From Pseudoxanthomonas sp. (GTDB lineage Bacteria; Pseudomonadota; Gammaproteobacteria; Xanthomonadales; Xanthomonadaceae): a DNA stretch of 64,000 nt. The stretch covers positions 310,001-374,000 of the forward strand of contig NZ_DASYGY010000009.1 of the NCBI RefSeq assembly GCF_035999195.1, read 5' to 3'. Numbering within the stretch: position 1 is the first letter of the stretch; each line of letters begins with the position of its first letter. The notes beneath the pieces are model-generated. The model searched no databases. It was not told the DNA's origin and saw only the letters and a list, made by a program, of their open reading frames with translations. This document shows, piece by piece, positions 18,666 through 28,205 of this stretch. Position numbers and translations under genes: made by a program.

Positions 18666-20345
18666 ATGAGTCAGGAACGTCCGTGGTTCAAGAGCTATCC
18701 GCAAGGCGTGCCGCAGCAGGTGGACCTGGAGCAGTACCGCTCCATCGTGTCCGTCTTCGATGAGGCGATCAGCAAATACCGAGACCGCCCCGCGTTCCGC
18801 AACTTCGGCAAGACCCTGACCTACGGCGAGATCGACACGCTCAGCCGGCAGTTCGCCGCGTACCTGCTGGGCGAGCTCAAGCTCAAGAAGGGCGACCGTG
18901 TCGCCATCATGATGCCGAACTGCCTGCAGTACCCCATCGCGATCTTCGGCGTGCTGCGCGCCGGCCTGACGGTGGTCAACGTCAACCCGATGTACACGCC
19001 GCGCGAACTGAAGCACCAGCTGGTCGACTCGGGCGCCAGCGTGCTGCTGGTGGTGGACAACTTCGGCAAGACCGCACAGGAAGCGCTCGCCGGTACGCAG
19101 GTGAAGCAGGTCATCACCACCGCGCTGGGCGACCTGGTCGGTTTCCCGAAGGGGGCCATCGTCAACTTCGTGCTGAAGTACGTGAAGAAGATGGTGCCGG
19201 ACTACGACATCCCGGGCGCCGTGCGCTTCAAGGACACGCTGACGCTGGGCCAGCTGCACACCCTGCCCGAGATCGACATCGACTCCGGCGACATCGCCTT
19301 CCTGCAGTACACCGGCGGCACCACCGGCGTGGCCAAGGGCGCGATGCTCACGCACCGCAACCTGGTGGCGAACATGCAGCAGGCCGGCGTGTGGGTAGGC
19401 ACCGGCCTGGATTACGGCAACGAGGTCATCATCACCGCGCTGCCGCTGTACCACATCTTCGCGTTGACGGCGAACTGCCTGGTCTTCATGAAGCTCGGCG
19501 GCCTCAACCACCTGATCACCAACCCGCGCGACATGCCGGGCTTCGTGAAGGAACTGAAAGCCACGCGCTTCACCGCGATCACCGGCGTCAACACGCTGTT
19601 CAACGGACTGCTCAATACGCCCGGCTTCGACGAGGTGGATTTCTCCAACCTCAAGATGACCCTGGGCGGCGGCATGGCGGTGCAGCGCGCCGTGGCGGAG
19701 AAGTGGAAGAAGGTCACCGGCGTGACGCTGGTCGAAGCCTACGGCTTGACGGAAACCTCGCCGGCGGCGTGCATCAATCCCATGGATCTGCACGACTACA
19801 ACGGCGCCATCGGCCTGCCCGTGCCGTCCACCGATGCCTGCCTGAAGGACGACGACGGCAATGTCGTGCCGGTCGGCGAAGTCGGCGAGCTGTGCATCAA
19901 GGGTCCGCAGGTGATGAAGGGTTACTGGCAGCGTCCGGAGGAAACGGCCAACGTGATGGACGCCGACGGCTGGCTGCACACCGGCGACATGGCGAAGATG
20001 GACGAGAACGGCTTCTTCTATATCGTCGACCGCAAGAAGGACATGATCCTGGTGTCCGGCTTCAACGTGTACCCGAACGAGGTCGAGGACGTGATCGCCG
20101 GCATGGACGGCGTGCTGGAAGTGGCTGCGATCGGCGTGCCCGACGACAAGTCCGGCGAGGCCGTGAAGGTCTTCATCGTGAAGAAGGACCCCTCCCTCAC
20201 CGCCGAGCAGGTGAAGGCGTTCTGCCGCGACAACCTCACCGGCTACAAGCAGCCCCGCCACATCGAGTTCCGTACGGAACTCCCGAAGACGAACGTCGGC
20301 AAGATCCTGCGCAAGGAACTGCGGGAGCCCGCGAAAACCGCGTGA
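18666..20345 (+). CDS. rpfB: Long-chain fatty acyl-CoA ligase RpfB
   Basis: 559 aa AMP-forming ligase. P-loop YTGGTTGVAKGAMLTHRNL, adenine motif EAYGLTETSP, the DGWLHTGDMAKMDENGFFYIVDRKKDMIL hinge and catalytic Lys near the end (NVGKILRKELRE). RpfB activates free fatty acids to CoA thioesters; in Xanthomonas it is genetically tied to DSF turnover because DSFs are cis-2-unsaturated fatty acids. ATG 18666 has a GGAGGG 11 bp upstream. It is followed by a terminator and then rpfF on the same strand. Confidence 0.95.
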   Translation: MSQERPWFKSYPQGVPQQVDLEQYRSIVSVFDEAISKYRDRPAFRNFGKTLTYGEIDTLSRQFAAYLLGELKLKKGDRVAIMMPNCLQYPIAIFGVLRAGLTVVNVNPMYTPRELKHQLVDSGASVLLVVDNFGKTAQEALAGTQVKQVITTALGDLVGFPKGAIVNFVLKYVKKMVPDYDIPGAVRFKDTLTLGQLHTLPEIDIDSGDIAFLQYTGGTTGVAKGAMLTHRNLVANMQQAGVWVGTGLDYGNEVIITALPLYHIFALTANCLVFMKLGGLNHLITNPRDMPGFVKELKATRFTAITGVNTLFNGLLNTPGFDEVDFSNLKMTLGGGMAVQRAVAEKWKKVTGVTLVEAYGLTETSPAACINPMDLHDYNGAIGLPVPSTDACLKDDDGNVVPVGEVGELCIKGPQVMKGYWQRPEETANVMDADGWLHTGDMAKMDENGFFYIVDRKKDMILVSGFNVYPNEVEDVIAGMDGVLEVAAIGVPDDKSGEAVKVFIVKKDPSLTAEQVKAFCRDNLTGYKQPRHIEFRTELPKTNVGKILRKELREPAKTA

Positions 20346-20366
20346 AGCCCTGTTCAGCGGATCAGG

Positions 20367-20395
20367 AAAGGCCGGCCTTGCGCCGGCCTTTTTCT
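20367..20395 (+). terminator. Terminator after rpfB
   Basis: Stem AAAGGCCGGC / GCCGGCCTTT with a 5-nt loop, followed by TTCTTT. It lies 21 bp after the rpfB stop, so at least part of rpfF expression must come from its own promoter. Confidence 0.8.
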
Positions 20396-20610
20396 TTGGG
20401 TTCAGGCCTTTAGTGGGGAATTCTAGACGGGCGTCACAAATATGGAGCGTCGTGGCGATTCCACGCTGCCAAGGTGCGACAAGCGCGCGCGTGCACTGGA
20501 TTTTAATTATTCGTTCAGGTGTAGGATCGGCGCGTGATGCCACCTGCGTCACACAAATCCATCACCCGCTTCCCCTGCCGCGCGGGCAATACCCCTCCAA
20601 GGAGCTTTCC
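20396..20610 (+). promoter_or_regulatory. rpfF upstream region
   Basis: About 215 bp between the rpfB terminator and rpfF. It contains an AT-rich island (GGATTTTAATTATTCG, 20508-20523) in otherwise GC-rich DNA, a likely promoter core. The octamer TCACAAAT and the similar TCACACAAAT occur at about 20434 and 20548. No CRP/Clp-type palindrome with the correct 6-bp spacer was found. Confidence 0.4.
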
Positions 20611-21477
20611 ATGAACAACGTCGAAAAACTGCAGCGCACCCGTGCTTTCCCGACCATCCGCGTCGAATCGGAACCCAGCGGTGATGCGCACTGGATGTAC
20701 ATGCACTCGGATGCCGCGCCGGGCGTGCGCCCGTGCTTCCGCAGCCAGATGCTCGACGACGTGCTGAGCTTCATGAATTCGATCACCCTGCGCGAATCCC
20801 AGCGCCAGCCGGGCAAGCTGCGGCACCTGGTGGTCGCGTCCGACGCCAACGCCTTCAATCTCGGCGGCGATCTCGAACTCTTCTCGCAGCTGATCCGCGA
20901 GAACAACCGCGACCGCCTGCTGAGCTACGCGCGCCGCTGCATCGATGGCGTGCATCACCTCAACACCGGACTGGGTGGCGACGTGCGCACGATTGCGCTG
21001 ATCCAGGGCGATGCGCTGGGCGGCGGCCTGGAGATCGCGCTCTCCTGCCACACCATCGTCGCCGAGGAAGGCGTGGACATGGGCCTGCCGGAAGTGCTGT
21101 TCGGGCTGTTCCCGGGCATGGGCGCCTACTCGTTCCTGTGCAAGCGCGTGTCGCCGCAGGTCGCCGAAAAGATCATCCTGGACGGCAACATCTACACCAG
21201 CGACGAACTGCATGCGATGGGCGTGGTGGACGTGCTGGTGCCGAAGGGCCAGGGTGCCGCCGCGGTACAGACCATCATCGACAGGCAGCGCCGTTCGCCG
21301 CATGCGCACCTGGCGCTGAACGCCTGCCGCAACCTCGCCCAGCCGGTCGGCTACGACGAACTGATGGGCATCACCGAGGTGTGGGTCGACACCGCGCTGA
21401 CGCTGGGCGACAAGTCGCTGAAGATGATGGAGCGCATCGTCCGCGCGCAGGAGAAGCGGTCCATCCGCGCCGCCTGA
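20611..21477 (+). CDS. rpfF: DSF synthase RpfF (enoyl-CoA hydratase/thioesterase family)
   Basis: 288 aa, one residue shorter than X. campestris RpfF. It makes the diffusible signal factor (cis-11-methyl-2-dodecenoic acid and relatives) from 3-hydroxyacyl-ACP. Crotonase fold with oxyanion-hole segments NAFNLGGDLELF and QGDALGGGLEIAL. The two catalytic glutamates described for RpfF, Glu141 (GGLEIAL) and Glu161 (GLPEVLFG), fall at the same numbers here. AAGGAG lies 8 nt before ATG 20611. It faces rpfC tail to tail, the standard arrangement. An earlier in-frame start would run into the rpfB terminator. Confidence 0.97.
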   Translation: MNNVEKLQRTRAFPTIRVESEPSGDAHWMYMHSDAAPGVRPCFRSQMLDDVLSFMNSITLRESQRQPGKLRHLVVASDANAFNLGGDLELFSQLIRENNRDRLLSYARRCIDGVHHLNTGLGGDVRTIALIQGDALGGGLEIALSCHTIVAEEGVDMGLPEVLFGLFPGMGAYSFLCKRVSPQVAEKIILDGNIYTSDELHAMGVVDVLVPKGQGAAAVQTIIDRQRRSPHAHLALNACRNLAQPVGYDELMGITEVWVDTALTLGDKSLKMMERIVRAQEKRSIRAA

Positions 21478-21659
21478 TCGCCTGCACGCCTGCGTCCATC
21501 GCAGGAACCTACAGGGGACAACCAGGGGGTTGAAGCGCGCATGGCGCCTTCAAGGGCGAGTCCGGGCCACCGTACTCGCCTCGGACCCTACCTTGCGCAG
21601 GGCGTGGCATCTGCCCGCCTTCCCTCCTGTTCCGTCGGCGTCGACACGACCCCCGGCGA

Positions 21660-23852
21660 TCAGGAAGACGAGTTCTCGTTGCCCTTGCCGCCCGCATTGC
21701 GCACGCGCTGGCGTGCATCGAGCGCGGCACGGCCATGGCTCAGGTGCGAGTTCAGCGCCGCCAGGCGATGCCGCCACTCGCGCGTGATCTGCCAGTCCGC
21801 CAGGCTCATCATTTCGCCGGCCGCCGCGGCCAGCTTCACCAGGCCCAGGTTGCTGGCCACGCCCTTCAGGGCATGCGCATGCTCGCGGAGGTGTTCGCCA
21901 TCGCCCCGCTCCATCGCGTGCGCCATGGCACCGATACAGCCATCGGCGTCGTTGAGGCATTGTTCGATGAACTCGCGCTCGAAGGCTTCGCCCATGCCGA
22001 GCGCGGTGAGTTCGTCCAGCACGCTGACATCCAGCACACCGTCCGAGACTTCCGTGCGCACCGGCGCCGCACTGGTGGCGGTGGCCGTGACGCGACCGGA
22101 GGTGGCGATGTCGGCCAGCGCATCGAGCAGCCGCGTCGCGACCACCGGCTTGGCCAGGAACGCGCGCGCGCCGGCCTGCTCGCAGCGCCGGATGGATTCC
22201 GGCGTGACGTCGGCGCTCAGGATGAGCACCGGCGTGCGGCTGCCGCTGCCGGCTTCCATCACGCGCAGCTGTTTCAGCAGGTCCAGGCCACTCAGGCCCG
22301 GCATGTGCAGGTCGCAGATGACAGCGTCGTAGGACGCCGATTCCAGCGCATCGAGGACTTCCTCGCCGCCATTGACGCAGGTGATCCGATGGCCGGCCTT
22401 CTGCAGCAGGCGCTGGACCACCATACGGTTGGCCTCGTGGTCGTCGGCCACCAGGATCTGCATGCTGCGCACGCGCGCGCGATGGCGCAGGAACGGATCG
22501 GAGAACGCGATGATGTTCTCCGCGCTCGATGTTTCGGGCTCTTCCTGCAGCCATTCGTCGTGGCCATGCACGGCCGGCACCATCACGCGCTCCGGCACCG
22601 CCTCGAACGGCAGTTCGACCCAGAAGCAGCTGCCACGCTCCTCATGGCTTTCGAAGCCGATGGTGCCGCCCATCGCCTCGGTCAGGCCCTTGGCGATCGT
22701 CGTGCCCAGGCCGGTGCCGCCGTAGCGGCGCGACAGGCTGCCGTCGGCCTGCTCGAACGCCTCGAACAGCCGCTCGCGCAACGCCACGGGGACGCCGATG
22801 CCGGTGTCGGTGACGGTGAAGCGCAGGCGGATCCGACCTTCCTCGACCTGCGCCGGTGCCACCACCAGGCGAACTTCGCCCTCGTCGGTGAACTTCACCG
22901 CATTGCCCGCCAGGTTCAGCAGCACCTGCCGCAGGTGGCCGGCGTCGCCGCGCAGCTTGAGGGGAATGGCATCGTCCACCACGCCTTCGTAGCGGACCTG
23001 CTTGCCGCGCGCCTGCGGCATCAGGATCAGGCCGATGCTCTCGACCAGTTCGCGTGGCGAGAACTCCACCACGTTGAGCTTGACCTTGCCCGCCTCGATG
23101 GCGGAGATGTCCAGCACGTCCTCGACCAGGCCCAGCAACGTGCGCGTCGAGGCCTGGATGGTGGACAGGCATTCGCGCTGTTCGGCATCCAGGCGGGTCG
23201 TCGCCAGCAACTCGGACATGCCCGCCAGGCCGTTGAGCGGCGTGCGGAATTCATGGCTCATGTTGGCCAGGAAACGGCTCTTGGCCTCGTTGGCCCGGCG
23301 CGCCTCGTCGGTGGCGCGGGTCAGGTCGCGCAGCAGGCCGGACAGGTACATCGGCACCGCGATCAGGCCCAGCACCAGGCCCACGCCCAGGGTCAGGTTG
23401 CCGCGCCAGTAGTCGTTCATCGCCACCACGGCGGCGAACGCCGTGCTGGCCATCGCCACCGCCACCACCAGATAGCGGTTGCCGTAGCGCAGGCCGTTGC
23501 CGACCGTGATCCACATGAGCACCACGTAGGCCCAGGACAGCGGTTCGCCCATGCCGATCATCGCGGCCGCCAGCAGGCCGTAGTCGGCCACCATGCCCAG
23601 GCCCCGTCGCACGTGCGACTTGCCCGGCTGCACCAGCAGCCACGCGAAGATACCCAGGCCGTTGACCAGCCCCGAGGTGATGATGGCCAGCACGATGGCG
23701 TATTCGTCGGACGGCAGCGCCGCGCGCGAGGACGGCAGCAGCGCATAGGCCAGGATGATCGAGATCAGCGCGACGCGGATCAGCGCCTGGCCGTGTTCAC
23801 TGTCGCCGCGATGCGCCAGGCGGGACTTGATCCAGCTGAGGGGATTGGTCAT
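21660..23852 (-). CDS. rpfC: DSF sensor hybrid histidine kinase RpfC
   Basis: 730 aa. Five or so membrane helices in residues 22-175, then HisKA with phospho-His200 (FLANMSHEFRTPLNG), HATPase (NLAGNAVKFTDEGE, DTGIGVP, GGTGLGTTIAKGL), a receiver domain (ILVADDHEANR; phospho-Asp514 in VICDLHMPGLSG; Lys568) and a C-terminal HPt with His660 (EHAHALKGVASNLG). This full phosphorelay is that of RpfC. It senses DSF at the membrane, binds RpfF to limit DSF synthesis, and passes phosphate to RpfG. It lies 3 bp downstream of rpfG; rpfH is missing between them. Confidence 0.97.
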   Translation of the reverse strand: MTNPLSWIKSRLAHRGDSEHGQALIRVALISIILAYALLPSSRAALPSDEYAIVLAIITSGLVNGLGIFAWLLVQPGKSHVRRGLGMVADYGLLAAAMIGMGEPLSWAYVVLMWITVGNGLRYGNRYLVVAVAMASTAFAAVVAMNDYWRGNLTLGVGLVLGLIAVPMYLSGLLRDLTRATDEARRANEAKSRFLANMSHEFRTPLNGLAGMSELLATTRLDAEQRECLSTIQASTRTLLGLVEDVLDISAIEAGKVKLNVVEFSPRELVESIGLILMPQARGKQVRYEGVVDDAIPLKLRGDAGHLRQVLLNLAGNAVKFTDEGEVRLVVAPAQVEEGRIRLRFTVTDTGIGVPVALRERLFEAFEQADGSLSRRYGGTGLGTTIAKGLTEAMGGTIGFESHEERGSCFWVELPFEAVPERVMVPAVHGHDEWLQEEPETSSAENIIAFSDPFLRHRARVRSMQILVADDHEANRMVVQRLLQKAGHRITCVNGGEEVLDALESASYDAVICDLHMPGLSGLDLLKQLRVMEAGSGSRTPVLILSADVTPESIRRCEQAGARAFLAKPVVATRLLDALADIATSGRVTATATSAAPVRTEVSDGVLDVSVLDELTALGMGEAFEREFIEQCLNDADGCIGAMAHAMERGDGEHLREHAHALKGVASNLGLVKLAAAAGEMMSLADWQITREWRHRLAALNSHLSHGRAALDARQRVRNAGGKGNENSSS

Positions 23853-23855
23853 GGC

Positions 23856-24989
23856 TCACTCCATCCCTGGACGGCTCTGCACCGTCGAGTAGCGTTCGCA
23901 GATGTCGTCGAGCCGCGCCCGCCCACGGATCAGCGCGTCGACACATGCAGGATCGAACAGGCGACCACGCTGGGCGTACAGGTACGCGAGCGCGGCATCC
24001 TTCTCCCACGCCTTCTTGTACGGGCGCGGCGAAATCAGCGCATCGAACACATCCGCCACCGCCACTATCCTCGCTTCCAACGGGATCTGCTCGCCGACGA
24101 GGCCATCGGGGTAGCCGCTGCCGTCGTAGCGTTCGTGGTGGCGCAGCGCGATCAGCGCGCCGGTCTGGATGAAACGGTTCTGGCTGCCGGACAGCAGCTG
24201 ATGGCCGATCTTGGGATGGCGCCGCATGACCTCGGTCTCGTCGGCGGTCAGCGGACCGGCCTTCATCAGCACCGAATCCGGAATGGCGATCTTGCCCATG
24301 TCGTGCAGCGGCGCCGCCATCTCGATGGTGCGCACTTCGTCTTCCGGCAGGCCGAGCTGCTCGGCGATCAGGCCGGCCACGTGCGCCATGCGCTCGAGGT
24401 AGGCGCTGGTGCCGCTGTCGCGGTATTCGATGGCGCGGGCCAGGCGCGACAGCGTCTCGCGTTCGCGTTCCTCGACCTCGTGCATGCTGGACAGCAGGCG
24501 CTGCTCCAGCGACAGGGCGCGCTGCTTGACGTTCTCGGACTGCTGGCGCAGCTGCAGCAGGTTGCGGCAGCGGGCGCGCAGCTCGCGCGGACGCACCGGC
24601 TTGACCAGGAAATCGATCACGCCGGCTTCCAGCGCCGCCTGGCGGATCGGCTCGTCGCCGACCACAGTGATCAGGATGATGGCGATGTCGCGGTGCATCG
24701 GCAGGCGACGGAAGCGCCGGGCGAACTCCAGCCCGTCCATGCCCGGCATGCGGTAGTCCAGCAGCAGCAGGTCGGTCCGGTTGCGCTCGCACCACTCCAG
24801 TGCGGCCAGGGGATCGCCGAAATCGTGGACGGCCAGTTCGGACGCGATGTCCTCGATGACATGGCGCAACATCGTGCGCGCGGACGTCTGATCGTCGACG
24901 ATGACGATGTTCAAAGCGTTGCCCACCCCTTGTGGCCACGTCACGTGGCTATCGGGCAAGGATACTCCGGCGGCGCTCGCATCCAACAT
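23856..24989 (-). CDS. rpfG: Response regulator RpfG with HD-GYP phosphodiesterase domain
   Basis: 377 aa from ATG 24989, nearly the same length as X. campestris RpfG (378). The frame is open 300 nt further up but that part is low-complexity and unlike the family. N-terminal receiver with phospho-Asp78 (LLLLDYRMPGMDG); helical linker; HD-GYP domain with HD at 229-230 (PLHDMGKIAIPDSVL) and HHERYDGSGYP at 284-294. RpfG hydrolyses c-di-GMP when phosphorylated by RpfC, turning DSF sensing into a second-messenger change. Confidence 0.97.
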   Translation of the reverse strand: MLDASAAGVSLPDSHVTWPQGVGNALNIVIVDDQTSARTMLRHVIEDIASELAVHDFGDPLAALEWCERNRTDLLLLDYRMPGMDGLEFARRFRRLPMHRDIAIILITVVGDEPIRQAALEAGVIDFLVKPVRPRELRARCRNLLQLRQQSENVKQRALSLEQRLLSSMHEVEERERETLSRLARAIEYRDSGTSAYLERMAHVAGLIAEQLGLPEDEVRTIEMAAPLHDMGKIAIPDSVLMKAGPLTADETEVMRRHPKIGHQLLSGSQNRFIQTGALIALRHHERYDGSGYPDGLVGEQIPLEARIVAVADVFDALISPRPYKKAWEKDAALAYLYAQRGRLFDPACVDALIRGRARLDDICERYSTVQSRPGME

Positions 24990-25349
24990 GTCGTCAGTCC
25001 TGTTCGGCGGCACGGCCCCCGTCGGGGTCCGCGATCCACGGAGGGAACCGATGCGTATCCCGGGGCCCCCTCCCCTGATCTCTATCGGCGCGGGCGGCGG
25101 AAAATTGACCGTCCTGCCCGTGACACGACGCAGGAAGCGTGCCAGCCGTCGCAAGGGCCTGTCAGGGCTGAGCAAAGGGACCTCCGTAACGCGTTTTTGG
25201 GCCTGTCCGTCCCTCCGTGACGGGTGGCGCGACGGGAAAACCGGCACCGGCGACGGCCTCGCCTGGTGCCGCCGGACCCGCCGCGTCATGCCGGCGAGCG
25301 CCCATTCTGCCCCGGAGCGTCACCCGATTGACGTGCCGGGCCTGTTCTT
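24990..25349. other. Gene-free stretch between lysS and rpfG
   Basis: 360 bp. Both neighbours are on the minus strand, so this should hold the lysS end and the rpfGC promoter. I saw only a weak CCGTC-loop-GACGG hairpin at 25207-25223. No RNA gene, credible small protein or strong promoter match is visible. Confidence 0.4.
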
Positions 25350-26861
<1,512 letters not shown>

Positions 26862-26884
26862 CGGTTCTTATCGTGTTCTTGGAC

Positions 26885-26945
26885 GTGGGAGCGACGTGAG
26901 TCGCGAGCTGTTTCGGCGCAACTTCGCGACTCACGTCGCTCCCAC
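26885..26945. repeat. REP-like inverted pair between prfB and lysS
   Basis: Two perfect 22-bp inverted arms at 26885-26906 and 26924-26945 (left arm begins GTGGGAGCGACGTGAGTCGC) with a 17-bp spacer. Each arm also holds its own GCGAC-gtga-GTCGC mini-hairpin. The same unit occurs at 17454 and 52951. It would form a long stem in the prfB-lysS transcript and could protect or stop the upstream message. Confidence 0.8.
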
Positions 26946-26964
26946 AAGGGAGCTTCCGGTCGCG

Positions 26965-28090
26965 TCAGGCGTCGATGCGTTTGGCGCCGGCTTCCAGGCC
27001 GGATTTCAGGCTGGCCTCGACGAACTCGTCCAGGTCGCCGTCCAGCACCTTCTGCGTATCCGAGCGCTCCACGCCGGTGCGCAGGTCCTTGATGCGGCTC
27101 TGGTCCAGCACGTAGTTGCGGATCTGGCTGCCCCAGCCGATATCGGACTTGGTAGCTTCCACCGCGTCGCGTTCGGCGTTGCGCTTCTGGATCTCCAGCT
27201 CGTACAGCTTGGCGGCCAGCATCTTCATCGCGTTGTCGCGGTTCTGGTGCTGGCTGCGGCCGGTCTGGCAGGCGACCACAATGCCGGTCGGCACGTGGGT
27301 GATGCGCACGGCCGATTCGGTCTTGTTGACGTGCTGGCCACCGGCGCCGGACGAGCGATACACGTCGGTCTTCAGGTCGGCCGGGTTGATGTCGATGTCG
27401 ATGTTGTCGTCGACTTCCGGCGACACGAACACCGAGGTGAAGCTGGTGTGGCGGCGGTTGTCCGAGTCGAACGGCGACTTGCGCACCAGGCGGTGCACGC
27501 CGGTCTCGGTCTTCAGCCAGCCGTAGGCGAAGTCGCCCTCCACGCGGAGCGTGGCCGACTTGATGCCGGCGACGTCGCCGCCGCTGGCTTCCATCAGTTC
27601 GGTCTTCCAGCCGCGCGACTCGCACCAGCGCAGGTACATGCGCAGCAGGATCTCGGCCCAGTCCTGCGCCTCGGTGCCGCCGGCACCGGCCTGGATGTCG
27701 ACGAAGGCGTTGGCGCTGTCCATCTTGCCGGAGAACATGCGCTGGAACTCCAGCTTGTCCACGTGCGCGGCATAGCGCTCGACGTCGGCCACCACGGCGT
27801 GCGCGGTGTCCTCGTCGTTCTCCATCTCGGCCAGTTCCAGCAGTTCGCCGGCGCCGGTCAGGCCTTCCTCGATGTCGCGGATGCCGTTGACGGTCTTGTC
27901 CAGCAGCGAACGCTCGCGGCCCAGTTGCTGGGCGTACTCGGCGTTGTTCCAGATGTCCGGGCTTTCCAGCTCGCGGTTTACTTCTTCCAGGCGCTCGCGC
28001 TTGGCATCGTAGTCAAAGATACCCCCGAAGCGAGGCCAGCCTGTCCTGCAGGTCGGCGATGCGCTGGCGGATGGGATTGAGCTCGATCAT
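26965..28090 (-). CDS. prfB: Peptide chain release factor RF2 with programmed +1 frameshift
   Basis: Two frames: codons 1-25 from ATG 28090 to 28016 (MIELNPIRQRIADLQDRLASLRGYL), an in-frame TGA at 28015-28013, then continuation in the +1 frame from 28014 to 26965; total about 374 aa. The slip site CTT-TGA-C and an upstream GGGGGT, acting as the internal anti-SD stimulator, match the conserved prfB autoregulatory element. RF2 reads UGA and UAA, so low RF2 favours frameshifting. Downstream: SPF codon-recognition (KSPFDSDNRRHTSF) and GGQ (SGAGGQHVNKTESAVR). Confidence 0.95.
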
Positions 28091-28205
28091 GGGTCGTGTC
28101 GCGGGGGATGGAAACGGTCGGCAAGGATACCAGAGGCGCCCCGGCGGCCGCGGCGCGCGCGGCCAGGCTGGAATGCGACTTGCATGTTCTACCGTGCGTC
28201 CTCCC

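Noticed and set aside
20541..20566. Possible Clp/CRP operator upstream of rpfF (GTGA...TCAC)
   Set aside because: The half-sites are 11 bp apart instead of 6, so they do not fit the TGTGA-N6-TCACA operator.
24990..25289. 100-residue N-terminal extension of RpfG
   Set aside because: The frame is open, but the sequence is Arg/Pro-rich, unlike the family, and the ATG at 24989 gives the known RpfG length.
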